A DNA stretch of 64,000 nt from Isoetes taiwanensis (Eukaryota; Streptophyta; Lycopodiopsida; Isoetales; Isoetaceae). The position numbers were made by a program, and so were the translations under genes. The stretch covers positions 124,001-188,000 of the forward strand of contig JAJEKV010000414.1 of the NCBI GenBank assembly GCA_021234155.1, written 5' to 3'. Shown here in pieces: positions 23,838-35,032 of the stretch (position 1 is its first letter; the number at the start of each line of letters is the position of its first letter). Under the pieces are notes generated by a model that was given only the letters and a program-made list of their open reading frames with translations, made no database searches and was not told the DNA's origin.

Positions 23838-23965
23838 ACGCTCACACTATCTCCCCCGATTGGGGTTATTAAAAAAATGGAAACCCTTCCAAATTTCCTT
23901 AAAATCCGGAAGGGTTTCCTTTAAAAAAAGGAAGGGTTTCCATAAGAATATAATTTTTGGGTTTC
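23838..23965. repeat. GGAAACCCTTCC foldback element, copy 3
   Basis: GGAAACCCTTCC (23,879) followed by GGAAGGGTTTCC twice (23,909 and 23,930), within flanks shared with the 10.5 kb copy: CTCACACTATCTCCCCCGAT, GGGTTATTAAA on the left and AAGAATA-AATTTTTG on the right. Confidence 0.65.
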
Positions 23966-24394
23966 GAGATATGCTTTGCTAGTTCATGAAACCGTATTTT
24001 TTAGTACATAAGGTTTGGAAGGTTAATGGGGTGTATTGTATGAATTTTGGTATGGGAATAGGGCAAAAAGCATCTTTGGTTTTCCTGTATTCATGGGCGG
24101 CATTTTTGGGCTCGGCCGTGGCCGACCATGGCTTGATACAACCTTTCGGTTTAGAAGGTAATTAGAGTTTTCTTCATTAGGTTGCATTTCGTGGGCTTGA
24201 TCAGGAGCCCGAAAGTAGAAGGTTTTCTGGCTGGTTGGAAGATGTGATCTGCGAGTAGGGGCCGCCAGCATACCTACATTGCCATAGCTTGAAGGAATGG
24301 GTTTTGTTCATTTGTGAGTGCTTTTCTTCAAAATCAAGGAGAAGCAAGTAAGAGGCGGTTTTTGTTCATTTGTGAGTCCTTTTGTTCATTTGCA

Positions 24395-24600
24395 TGGGAT
24401 TAGCCCCGCCCTTTTAAGGGCTGGGCAGTTGCTGAGTGGGCTGCGGTGGCACGGGGGTTCGAATCCCCATCAAGTCCTCATTCCAGGTGCATTTGTGCTT
24501 GAGGCTTCTTTGGTAGGCGCCTCGGTATGTGGTGCCCACACGGGGAAGCTTTTCTTGAACTCCCTTTCTTTTTATTCATTTTTCTATTCTACCGCTGCTC
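24395..24600 (+). mobile_element. Possible tRNA-derived SINE
   Basis: TTGCTGAGTGGGC (24,429) resembles a pol III A box and GGTTCGAATCC (24,456) is an exact B box, followed by a GC-rich body (CGCCTCGG..GGTGCCCACACGGGG) and a T-rich end near 24,590. The A-B spacing is only ~15 bp, shorter than in a tRNA gene, and no cloverleaf can be drawn. A decayed tRNA-derived SINE is the best guess. Confidence 0.35.
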
Positions 24601-25214
24601 ATGTTATGGATTTAGATGCCCCAGCTTCTTGTTGCTCTTCATTTGTTATTATTTACGCAATGTGATTGCGGTCGGCGTTAGAGTGTGGCAAATCTGTAGT
24701 GCTTTCTGGTCAAATGCTTAAAATGGCGGTATGGGAAGCATTGAAGGGAGAAGACACACGTGGAATAAATGGTTTGATGCCAAAAATTACGTGTTATCTT
24801 GGGAGCTATTGGTGCGAGATACTCATATTTGGGTTAGAGATTCGATGTCTTGGATTGAAAAATTCATGTAAAGGGTTTTGATTTATCCTATTAAGTAGAT
24901 TGCTTTTCACTATTAAGGAAGAAACAAAAGAAGATTTGCATTTTGAAGAGCTTAAATCTATTGTTGCAAAAGTGGGATAACATTTTCCGATTGTACGGAC
25001 TGGCTCTGTAAGAATAGGAAGGAAGGGATTAAACTCCCGGCATTTTTAGAAGCGGTCGGTGCTGCTCATGCTGTCAAAATGCTTCTATGGCGGCCTGTAG
25101 GAGGATGGTGGCAGCAGCCTCCTTGATGCAAAGCAACACATGGAGGCAGAGAGAGGCGACTGGATTGAGGCGGCCGCAGGCCATAAGCCTTCTGCGGGGT
25201 CGAGGTCTTCTGCG

Positions 25215-25278
25215 ACAATCTTATCCGTTTAGCCAATTAGCATGACAATCTTATCCTTTTAGCCAATTAGCATGTCCA
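25215..25278. repeat. 31-bp tandem duplication
   Basis: GACAATCTTATCC-TTTAGCCAATTAGCAT occurs twice in tandem with one substitution. Confidence 0.8.
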
Positions 25279-25559
25279 TATTTGGAGTGCACGGTGCCAC
25301 GAATAGGCGCCATATTTTGAAGTCAAATGACATCAAAATCCTTTGCAATGGATGTCAACGCCCCTTGAAAATAGAGCCACATCAGCGTTTGACCCCATTG
25401 CGCCAATGGCGTGTAGGGATGGGATCGCACTAGAAGCATATCCCTCGGAATATTCCCCTATCTAATGGCTGGGAATTCACTAGAGAACCACCGGTAATTA
25501 ATGCTTTGAATTAATTTTTTATGGCTGTTATTATTGAAGAGCAGCTCTTTCTCCGGCGG

Positions 25560-25972
25560 TTTTCTTTGCATTTGGCTATTGAGAAGGCCTACAGCCGATC
25601 GATCTGCATCTTAAATCGTGGCTTCCACCGGATTGCCGCAATCTTTCTAATATTGGTTTCAAGCTTGTTTCAGAATTTTTAACTCTCCGGATCTCAGCCT
25701 TTCTTTTGGAGCTCAAAATACTTCTTCGCATTCAGGATTTTACAGAGGCAAGTCACTGGAATTATCTTTTTCTTGGTTTTTAGTTTGTTAGAAATATGGG
25801 AGAATCAGAAAAGCCGTCTATAAAAAATGCAGCTCAGTGCAATGGTATAAATCCCCAGTCTTTTGAGGAAAGAAGGGCAAGATTTAGGCTGCCAAATTTT
25901 TGGCAATCTGTTAGTCTGAAATATGTGAAGCTGGGATATTATTATGTGATTTCCATGCCCTTGTCCTTTTGA
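25560..25972 (+). pseudogene. 3-ketoacyl-CoA synthase N-terminal fragment
   Basis: An ATG at 25,796 opens 58 codons. After a polar start (MGESEKPSIKNAAQCNG) comes LPNFWQSVSLKYVKLGYYYV, essentially the signature N-terminal sequence of plant 3-ketoacyl-CoA synthases (LPxFxxSVxLKYVKLGYxY), which precedes the first membrane helix of these ER very-long-chain fatty-acid elongation enzymes. A stop at 25,970 follows SMPLSF, before the transmembrane and catalytic domains, and no catalytic Cys/His/Asn region occurs downstream. A T-rich leader (25,560-25,745) with a donor-like AGGCAAGT and an acceptor-like TTGTTAG near the ATG suggest that a promoter-leader-first-exon piece was captured. It is about 12% of a normal 500-residue KCS. 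Confidence 0.7.
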
Positions 25973-25984
25973 TTGTTCCATTAA

Positions 25985-26820
25985 GTTAAGTTCAGCCGAG
26001 GTCTTTGAAGCTAGACTTCCTCCCAGATTAGAGTCCTCTGTTTTGCCTTTTCCGGCCTCCTCTGTAACAGAAGCTGTTTTCTCAATGTCAATCTAGATTT
26101 TTTCCCCTCAGAGCACGAACATTATCCTGACTGAGCGAGATAGAGATCAAAATAACGACCCAACTTGAATAGCTATGAAGTATAAGATGCGACATCGTGC
26201 TCCATATACAATTCGTGTGCCGGATTTGATTTATCGCCCACTATTCATTGCAGAATCATCCTCAAATCTTTCTGAGCAGCCCACGCCCTCTTGGAGTTGT
26301 CAAAGCTTTATCTTTGTTATGGTATCTCAGGACAATTCAAGGTTACGTCTCTATAGAGTGGTCGCATGTGATCAATAACCAAGGCCATATCTGTATCAGA
26401 GCAGGGAAATTAGATGCCTGCGTTGCAATAGCAACCTAGCAAACCTGTATTAAGGCAATCATACAAACAGATCGAGGTAAGAATCATGCGTCTGCAACAA
26501 ATTTTTCGGCTGCAATAGATAGATCCGGAAGGTTTTGAATTGGTTCTGGCCAAAAAAGAGTTGATCTCATACACCTACACACAGGGTGGAGCCTATACGT
26601 GGAAGGCTCTAAAATCATTGAAAGCAAATCCGGCAGTGATGATGTTGAATGGGGGCATCTGAATGGACGTTCTTGTTTGTTCTGGTACATTAGTTTTGCC
26701 GGAACTCTGTATATTACTATACCTGGTCGACTTTTCTTGTTATAAGCCTGTTGATGAAATAAAATTTTGAGGTTTAGAATTTCAAAGAAAGATTATGGTC
26801 ATATTTCCTTGATATATTTT
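25985..26820. other. Unidentified coding-like debris
   Basis: Short frames (for example 26,175-26,378 plus, starting MKYKMRHRAPYTIRV) follow the KCS fragment. None shows a recognisable domain, and they do not continue the KCS sequence. Confidence 0.3.
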
Positions 26821-26823
26821 TAG

Positions 26824-27253
26824 GTACAAGAGAAAGCCAAGGTTGTTGAAGAAGAGCTAGATTCTACTGTAGATAACTTGGGCGAACTTTCTAATAACCT
26901 TGATGGCATTGCTAAGAAAGTTATATCTATTAAAGAGGAAGTGAATACTCCAACAGACAGGCCCATCAAGAAAAATGGTAACTAGATAATTGCTTATCCT
27001 ACGATTAAATCATAAGTTTGTTAATCGAGCAATGTCTCATGCAGATGAGGTGGTGAAGAAAGATCTAAAGGATGCTACTTCAATTTTTTATTCGTTGATG
27101 CTTCAATTTGAGCTCAAGATCATCCATATTATTGCAGTCATCATCCTTGCTGCATTGGCAGGATATTTTAAGTTGGATGTTTCTAAAACATCACTCAATT
27201 CCATAACACAATCTCTTCAAGACTATGTACTATGTAAACTTATAGCATGTTAA
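26824..27253 (+). pseudogene. Exon-like fragments: coiled coil and membrane helix
   Basis: An acceptor-like TATTTTTAG precedes a 54-codon frame (26,824-26,985) reading EKAKVVEEELDSTVDNLGEL then NNLDGIAKKVISIKEEV, a heptad-like amphipathic stretch, ending at TAG. A second frame (27,030-27,253) reads SHADEVVKKDLKDATSIFYS followed by a hydrophobic segment IIHIIAVIILAALAGYF. Together they suggest exons of one gene with a coiled coil and a C-terminal membrane anchor, but I do not recognise it. They lie just right of the KCS fragment and could belong to the same capture event. Confidence 0.35.
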
Positions 27254-27404
27254 AGGAAAGTTTGGCATTTGCCTTTGGATTGTATCATGTGGCACTTCAC
27301 AAAGTTGTGTATGTTCTTATTCAGATAAATGAAATGATCTACAAAAATGCACACATAAGCTTGGAGCCTAATTGCCTTAAGCTTAAGCTTAGAAATTTTT
27401 TATC

Positions 27405-27845
27405 AAACGTGGAAAACCCTTCCTATTTTCCCCCATTTGTGGAAACCCTTCTTATTTTCCCATGGCTTTGGAAAATAGGAAGGGTTTCTATTTGAATTTA
27501 AATTTAAATTCTTGGGTGTCGCGGCATATTTATGAGCGTGCACAAGCGTGCACCATTAATGGCATATGTTATGGCGTGGGCGTGCACCATTAATGGCGGC
27601 GTGGGTGTTAAAAATGTAACGCCAAAAAAAAATAAAAAATAAAAAATAAAAAAAATATATATATAATTGGAAACCCTTCCCATTTTCCAAGGAAACCCTT
27701 CTGATTTTCAAATAGGAAACCCTTCCAATTTTCCATTAAAACCAGGAAGGGTTTCCTTCCTAGTTTTAATGAAAGCCGAAAGGGTTTCCATGGAAAATAG
27801 GAAGGGTTTCCATGGAAATTTGGAAGGGTTTCCATGGGAGCCCAA
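27405..27845. repeat. GGAAACCCTTCC foldback arrays, copy 4
   Basis: Two adjacent foldbacks: 27,411-27,492 and 27,667-27,838. Each has GGAAACCCTTCC-type units on the left and GGAAGGGTTTCC on the right. They are separated by ATTTAAATTTAAATTC, GCGTGCACCATTAATGGC repeats and an A-rich run. This reproduces the order seen at 13.59-13.99 kb. Confidence 0.68.
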
Positions 27846-28351
27846 CCCAAATAGGGAGTACTTAGAACCATCGCTTGAATAATATTGTCACTGAGTGAGG
27901 TAAGGAAAAAATAAAATTCGAGATATAAAATAATTAAAATAAAATATCATATGCATACATAAAAAAATTAAAAATTTTTAAAAATGATAGCCATTCTGTT
28001 GAATTGAATGGCTATATTATTTTCTGCATTTTGGTTTGAATGGCAATTTTCTATATTATCATTTTTTGCATGGCAATTTTCTATATTGCCGTTCTCTGCA
28101 TGGTTGGAGGGCTCGAGAATGGTACTGCAACGTTCAAATTTAACCCTTGCCTTGATGTATGACGTGACCCCAAAAGCATGCATTTAAAAGATGTGACAAC
28201 CATAAAACTCTTTTGTTGAATAAAAGCAAGTGGCGTTCCATCCGAAATATACCCGTTTTAATGCAACCGGCCGCTTGGCATAAAGTGTCGTTAATTAGGA
28301 GTAAATAAGTGTCCACTTCAACTACAAAAAGTTATATGCGAATAGAAATTT

Positions 28352-29535
28352 CAGACCATATTTATAAGGTTTAAGGCACTCCCACGGAGCATGGACATGG
28401 CAGCTGCGAGCTTAATCCACTTCTATGGAGTGGCATTGGTCGAGGATCTTCTACTCTTCGAAATACTTCCCGCCTACATTGCTTTTATCGCCTTACTCTT
28501 TAACTGTGCGCAAGAACAAACTTATCGTTTCTCAATTGTATTGGGGGGAGCTGCTGAATCCATATCTTCCACACCCTCTTTCCTCCTCGAGTTATTATCG
28601 ATATGAAATCTCAAACCAATGGGCGCAGTTATATCACTATATACAAACTCTTGGCGAGAACATTTCGACCCATTTAATCCCTACAAAATCTCCCATTCAT
28701 ATACACTGTATGTTCGAGCATGGTTTGGTTTGCTTCGTGAAGATGGCGCACTGGTTTCTTATCTTTAGCACTATGCAATCCGGTGTTGAATGAATGGATA
28801 GATATGCCCTTATTGCTCGTCTCATATAAGACGGAAAGCCCATCTTGTATTATCTGGAAATTATCGCCCGAGAAGACGGATCTTTTTTTCGCTAGTAGGG
28901 ACCGCCGATGATTTATCCGCTTGATACAAGAACGGATTTGTGGGAGAAGTTCTTCGGTGATGATGATAACCCGGGTTTTAAGGATATGGTGGCTGTAGGA
29001 AATTACGTCTTTATTTTGATAGAAGCGGTGATGATTATCTTTGTCACCTTTATTGCGTGAAACGTGGGCCGGATCGTAAGGTATGATTTGTTAGAGAAAG
29101 AAGTTTTTTCGTTGTCCGATTTAAAATGAGAAACTTACCCCTATGTCATGTCCATATTTGGGTTAAATGGGAAGTCGGGTGATGGTGGGAAAAAGGCGTG
29201 ATTCTTCTCATGTTTGCTTTTGGAAATTGGATGCAGTGGAACCTCATTTTCATTCTCACAGATCTTTTCACATCTTTGTTGATCCTTGGTTTGGATCTTC
29301 GTCACATTTGTTGAGGACCACAACCGACTTTACTATTCCGACCACAACCGACTTTACTATTACCGCCGTCTTTCGCGGACTCAGATAATATGTGGTAATT
29401 AATCTCTCGACCATCATAACCTCCGGTTTGATTGCAGATCAGAGATCATACCATTTTCTCATCGGCATAGCCCTTCGAGCCAATTTTTCTTTTTTATTTG
29501 CCTTTAAGCCCACAATCAAAAGACTTCTTTGAATG
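28352..29535 (+). pseudogene. F-box/kelch-like protein gene, copy C
   Basis: This copy has the best N-terminus: an ATG at 28,391, about 35 bp after a TATTTATAAGG box, opens with MDMAAASLIHFYGVALVEDL followed by LLFEILP, the start of an F-box. The frame then slips within about 30 codons. The C-terminal kelch-like part (29,167-29,388) again reads SHVCFWKLDAVEP and a doubled 24-bp DFTI.. segment. Stops remain throughout. F-box proteins are substrate adaptors of SCF ubiquitin ligases. Whether any member of this family elsewhere is intact cannot be seen here. Confidence 0.5.
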
Positions 29536-30660
29536 GATCGGCACAATCTTTGCTTCGTGCCAATTTTGCGGTGATTGTGCAAAAGAAAACAATGTTCATA
29601 ATTCTGTTGACTCTAGGGCTTGGATAGATAAATATTGCAGCTCTAACGGCAAGATTTCACTTTTCTTATATACTTTTACGTGCAACAAATGTTTTTTTTT
29701 TTTTCCAATTTGGATTGGCTGAATCTGTTGTTTACAACATTGAAGAAGTGTTGTAGTTATGCATGCAAATCAATTCATCTTTTGAGAAGTATCATGTCCT
29801 TCATGCTTCCTTTTAGGTTAATAATCTCATTTTCATTTTCCAAACTGTTCTTTAGCATGTTTGCCTGAGCATCTCAGAGCATGTAATTTTTGGTCTATGA
29901 TGTTCATTCCATTTAAAATTACTATATGTTCAGGTAGGTTAATTTTGCTATATTTGAGAGGCATCTTGCTTTATAATTTCAATTAAAAAGACATTTACGG
30001 CATGTAGCTGTCCTGTATTTTATTATCTTCAAACTTTTGCTACCCTTGACATTATTAGCAAAGATCTCTTTGTCTAACTTTGTCGACGCTCTTTTTTCAT
30101 AATGATCTTAGCTGTTTTCAGCTGGTAAAATATGAACACAACTTTGTACTAATTGGCAGGCGAAGTGTCAATTAATCCAAAGCAAAATTCAGAACAACGG
30201 TACTTTGAGGACTTATGTTTGTTACATGTTTCAGACTCAGAAAACAATTGTGGAAAGATTGCAACTGAAGGACTCATATCATCTGAGTTTCAAAGTACTA
30301 TTACAACAGTGATAAAAAATGCTGGTAACATGTAGAACATGTATCAATTTTAGAGAAGATTGAGAAAGACAGTAAGATGAAATAAAAGGAAATGCAGCAG
30401 TCCAATGGAGTTAAAGCATTGATTCTGCAGTTATGCAAGAGAGGCTATAATGCAAGAGCAGCATGCAAGAGAAACCAAAGGCAATTAGCAAAAAACAACT
30501 GGGTATCAGTTGAGAAGAGGAAGCCTGATGCAATTCAACGAAGACAAGCAAATTACGTGAGGAAAACCAAAGGCAATTAGAGAACCCTGTAATAATGTTA
30601 TAGGACTGCAAGTCTTCCGCGGAAGGAGAAAACAAACGGCATTTCAGTTTTCTAGTTCTT
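29536..30660. other. Spacer of copy C, no gene
   Basis: Homologous to 17,736-18,975. It has only one copy of the 63-bp CAATTAATCCAAAGC unit. Confidence 0.6.
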
Positions 30661-30661
30661 T

Positions 30662-31127
30662 TGTCTTCACTTTTACGGATTGGACTAAAAAGCTACTAAG
30701 GGAAAAGACGATTGCTCACTCAATATAGTGGAATTTTTAAAGAGAGACTGGGTACAACATGAGTTAGAGTTAAGGAGAAGTTCAACCGCCCAACCATGGA
30801 ACTAGCACTCCCGATCACAAGCACTTTTGATCACGAAATATCCCCGCTAGAAGTCCCGTGACTCTCGCCGCTAGTTCCTCCCCCGAACTAAGATGCAATC
30901 TCTCAAAGCCATTGTAGGCTACCAATTATGCCCCTTGTTCTCCAAGGCATGTCTTTTTTAAACCCCAAAGGATCTATTATCATCCAATAGTCCATCATTG
31001 GCTCTGGCTCCTCCTGTAAAACACTAGACTAAGATTAGCACCATCTTATCCCTTAATCTATTTCAATCATAGATAACCAGTAATAGAGTAGCTAATTCTA
31101 TATTTGATGGTGCACTATGATTGGCAT
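30662..31127 (-). repeat. Ty3/gypsy 3' LTR, copy C
   Basis: Runs TGTCTTCACT to ATGATTGGCA and lacks the 67-bp internal duplication present in A and in the left LTR of B. It shares GGCTCTGGCTCCT with the right LTR of the complete element, whereas A and the left LTR of B have lost it. Confidence 0.7.
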
Positions 31128-31214
31128 GATAATAGAATAGCTAATGCGAATGGTTGTATATAAGTTTGGACTTTATCATAATAGTCTAACTTTTAGAATG
31201 TATTCGTAATGTAA

Positions 31215-32487
31215 TTACCGTGGTAAAGAATCACCGTCCCTGGAAAAGTAGAAGAACCCCGCGTTTAAATAATATAGGCATGTTGTCCTCAGTTGGAAAA
31301 GTAGAACCACCCCGTTGAAATAATATAGGCCTGTTACATTCATTGCGCAGGTAAACTTCCTGGTAAGCTTCCAACAAAGGTAAATAATGTTCAAAATAAT
31401 CCTCTGTTTTTCCATTACCCCGATATGTGGCACCTCCTTATACTTCACCAAATATTTGCGATTAGTACCACGACCCTTATGCCTCATCTCAGGTTGATAC
31501 ACTGGATTATCATCCACTAACACTGGTTCTGATGCATGCGGTACCAACTATGGGTTAACTCCTTTAAATGGCATGAAATATTTCACATTATGCATCTTCC
31601 AAGTATCCAAAGCAATTCCAACCTAAACATAAACATTTATCTTTTTAGTCATCCTAAAAAGGTCCATAAAATCTATCTTTTAAGGTGATCCTAAAAAGGT
31701 CCATAAAATCGGTAACAAGCTTGTGCTTTTACGTTCGGAGGGAGCACGTCTTTTAATGATTCTTTTGAATACCCTTTCATCCACCTAATATAAACCTCAT
31801 GCATTTCCGTTCACTTGACGAAAGTGTACCTTCTATGAGCAACAACGAGTGCTGCTCGGTAGATTCCAAAATCCGGTATCCATATCTTTAGCAACTCGAC
31901 CGCCTCCATCACACTTTTCGCCACTCTAACAGATTTGGAGGTAAACGCCCCTCCGCCACTCTAATAACGAGGATTTGGAGGTAAACGCCCCGCATAACAT
32001 AAAAGGTGATAAACACGGTGGAAAGTGTGTGGCCTTGTTATAAGCAAACCAACCACGGGCAAATACCGCAATCAATCTGCTCATTAAAATCCGCCCCATC
32101 GGTCCGGGGATGGGGATGGAAAGTCGTGGAGAAATGCATCCTTATACCTAGATTTGTAAACAACGCTCTTCAAAACGGGCTGCAAAACTTTGAATCTCTA
32201 CCAAAAATTATTACCTCCGGCAATCCATGGTTCTTAAATACTTCATTCAAAAATAATCGTATAGCATCATAATCTTTTAATGTCTTTTTGCAAGGAATAA
32301 AGATTGCATACTTACTCAAAGCGGTCCACAATGGTTCAAACCCCGATCATTACGTTGTCTTCTACGTGGAACAATAACAAAGTCCATATTGATATGCTTA
32401 AAAGGTTTTTTCCAAATACTTAGTAGTGCCATCAATAATTCTGGTACCTTGGCATGGGAATCTTTGATTTTCTGACACGTAAGAGGG
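31215..32487 (-). pseudogene. Gypsy chromodomain and integrase remnant, copy C
   Basis: The minus-strand frame 31,547-31,395 is the cleanest chromodomain piece in the window: VLVDDNPVYQPEMRHKGRGT then NRKYLVKYKEVPHIG, the Y-L-V-K-W/Y-K core that in chromoviruses binds methylated histone tails and targets integration. Integrase core fragments follow to 32,487, where the copy ends. It carries its own private tandem duplications at 31,235-31,330, 31,640-31,710 and 31,915-31,990. Confidence 0.7.
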
Positions 32488-32840
32488 TCCAAGCGTGGAG
32501 TTGGGGGCAATTTCGTTTAGGTAAGCACCCATGAAGCTAATAATATGCCAAATTTTTTAAAAAAAAAATTGAAGGTCGATGACGAGCCGTCATCATTTTT
32601 CATGTCGGGCATGTCGGACCACTGAGCTCATTCCGCCCTCCGCTCATGATTTCCAATCATCCCTATAACTTTTTTTTTTTCAAAAGCGTAGATGGGCATG
32701 CATTTAACTTCAATTTAGGAGAAAGTCATGCGGAATACTTCCTCCAATTTAAACTTTGCATTTACAGTAATCTCCATTGTTTTTATGCCTTTTTTTTCCC
32801 TCATTGCATGCTTGCATTGAATCGATCTATAGGAAATGAG
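32488..32840. other. No gene seen
   Basis: Short unique spacer with A and T runs between copies C and B. Confidence 0.5.
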
Positions 32841-33216
32841 GATAGCATCGTCAATAGAGGAGTTTGCTGTGTATCGAGGTCTTTGTAATGAAGGCAGAGA
32901 TCCTTCAAAGATTGAGTTGGGATGATTGCAATCGAGAATGATTTTTCAATGCGTATGGAATTGCAACCTAAAAGACAATAAGATAAAGCTGCACCAAATT
33001 CGGCCTGAGTTTGAAGAGGAACTGAATGATCTGGTTCGAAGGGTTTATCAGCATGGTTTGAAGAATAAGGAAGCAAGAACTCAGTTTGCTAGGGCATTTG
33101 CATGGCAGCACACAAAGAAGGCAATTGCAAATCCTATTAATTGCAGCTCTAATGAACATTGTGCTCCTAAAGATGGTTACCTTTGTAAGGATGGAGTTTT
33201 CAGCAAGGCAAATTAA
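32841..33216 (+). pseudogene. Chimeric ORF: unknown exon fused to GULLO-like tail
   Basis: The frame from 32,926 reads an amphipathic, charged sequence (IRPEFEEELNDLVRRVYQHG, then NKEARTQFARAFAWQHTKKA) up to about 33,142. It continues in frame into CSSNEHCAPKDGYLCKDG, the GULLO-like C-terminus, and its stop at 33,214. An upstream open piece (about 32,838-32,925) has IASSIEEFAVYRGLCNEG in the same frame but is broken by a stop. I do not recognise the first part. The fusion is created by the left breakpoint of duplicated copy B. Confidence 0.55.
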
Positions 33217-33250
33217 TCTATGCTTGCATTTTATATTGTCGATATGTTTC

Positions 33251-33590
33251 AGATTTGTTTTGCTAACATTCTTGTTGGCATGTATAGCAAATGTGGCAGT
33301 ATTAATGATGCATGAAAAGTGTTCACGAGCATGACTACATGGGATGAAACAATGCATGAAAAGTGTTCACGAGCATGACTACATGGGATGTTGTTTCGTG
33401 GAATGCAATTATTTCAAAATAATTAATCTAGATGATAAAGGGGTTCATATCTCTTCGATAAAATGCAAAAACAAAGGTTTAAGTCCAAGTGGAATTACTT
33501 TTGTTAGTGTTTTGATTGCATGTTCTCAAATTGCATATTTCGACAAAGGCAAAACAATTCATGCCAGCACTTTTACAACTTGGACTTGAA
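33251..33590 (+). pseudogene. PPR protein fragment (PLS type), copy B
   Basis: Same remnant as copy A: FANILVGMYSKCGSIN-type sequence (here CGS, where A has CVS), the 46-bp tandem duplication, DVVSWNAIIS, and KGLSPSGITFVSVLIACS. Single-base indels relative to A alter the frame at DDKG and at the end (STFTTWT versus STLQLGL). Confidence 0.68.
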
Positions 33591-33599
33591 ACTCTATGT

Positions 33600-34560
33600 A
33601 CAATATAATATCATACTCTCTACTAGGAGGGAGGGTGATTGTTACTACTAAAAGCTAAATACATCAATGAGATGTTACTTGTTTTAGATGTGTTTTTACA
33701 TTATGGTCACGCAAGAGTGTAGACAATGTACTCATTGTATGACACAAATGGAAGCTCCATAGCCTTGTAAGGTTGAAAAGACTGAGCCAGAGTTGATAAT
33801 AGAACAAACTAAATCAAATTTGAAGCCATCATCTTGTCCTAATCTATTACAATGATCTTTGGGATACCTAAATGGGATTTACACACAGCCAGAGTCACAT
33901 GACTTGATGCTTCTTTATTGGTCCGAGGGATAAGGTTCTTGAAGCTAAAGTTGTCACATTTGAAGCGTTGATATATTTAAGGGAAACATCTAAATGTTTA
34001 ACCTTCCCCTTCATGAGAAGTGAGACTTATCCACTAGCAAAGAGAATCATTAAAGCCGGAGTTTGGAATCATCATGCCCTTTTATGAAACTTATAGAGCG
34101 GAGAGACTTATCCAAAAGAGTGGCAAGTACATGATTGAGCATAGTGCCATGATGCAACATAATAGAGTACAACATAACATCATAGAGTACAACATAATAG
34201 AGCACAACATGATGTTTGTTTGCTAAAGCGCTGCTATAAACCGTGCCATCCAAATCGTTGTTTCCGTAATTTGCCATTGCACCTATGTCAAGTTTGTGGT
34301 GTCGCAATGCGAAAGTGAGAGAACATTCTAGCATAAGCCGCCATTTGCCATCCGAATGTCCTCCAATGGCGAGTGCAAAGCGCCAATAAGAGCATAGACC
34401 TTCAACATGTGGAACCCCCACCCACCCACCCACCCAGAAACCGGGAATAGCGGGATGCACACTCGACCTCGCTGATCAAAGGGGACGTGCACGAATGACA
34501 TGGTGCATGCTCATTTCATTCATCACTCTTTAGGTAGGCTTCCAAACACCCAATCCGGCC
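33600..34560. other. Non-coding part of copy B
   Basis: Homologous to 12,650-13,580. It contains an expanded CCCA run at about 34,419 that is shorter in copy A. Confidence 0.5.
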
Positions 34561-34562
34561 AT

Positions 34563-34980
34563 GGCATTGGAAAGCAGGAAGGTTTCCATATGATTTAAAT
34601 TTTTGAATTTCTGATGGCGTGCATATTGATAAGCGTGCCCCCATTAATTGGCAAGGCCCGGCCCTGAAAAAAAGCGGGTCCATAAAGGTCACCGTGTGTG
34701 AATATTATAAATATAAAAAAAGGGTGGAAACCCTTCCCATTTTTCGTGGAAACACTTCCCGGATTTCAAAATGGGGAAACCCTTCCCCATTTTCTATGGA
34801 AACCTTCCTAATTTCCTTGGAAACCCTTCCTATTTTCCAAACTTAGAAATTCGGACGGGTATCCATGGAAACCCTTCTTGGTTTTAATGAAAGCCGGATG
34901 GGTTTCGACGGAAAATAGGAAGGGTTTCCATGGAAATTTGGAAGGGTTTCTACGGAAAATAGGAAGGGTTTCCATTGGAG
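34563..34980. repeat. GGAAACCCTTCC foldback array, copy B
   Basis: Nearly identical to 13,585-13,985, with the same alternating GGAAACCCTTCC and GGAAGGGTTTCC units. Confidence 0.68.
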
Positions 34981-35032
34981 GCCAACTCAAATCGGTAAGA
35001 GAAAACTGATTTTTTAGGAGGTGTCTTATGGA

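Larger units (their letters stand above)
28150..32487. repeat. Composite segment, partial copy C
   Basis: Collinear with 15,195-21,030 of copy A but without the 1.1 kb TIR-plus-foldback block and without the tandem duplications found in A and B. The left edge is near ATGTATGACGTGACCCCAAA and the right edge is inside the integrase zinc-binding region (TCTGACACGTAAGAG). It is more diverged from A and B than those are from each other. Confidence 0.82.

Noticed and set aside
24421-24475. tRNA gene
   Set aside because: A exact B box is present, but A-B spacing is too short and no acceptor or anticodon stem can be formed.
10564-34980. Interstitial telomere origin of AAACCCT in the foldback units
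   Set aside because: Units are isolated 7-mers within a 12-bp motif, never tandem TTTAGGG repeats.
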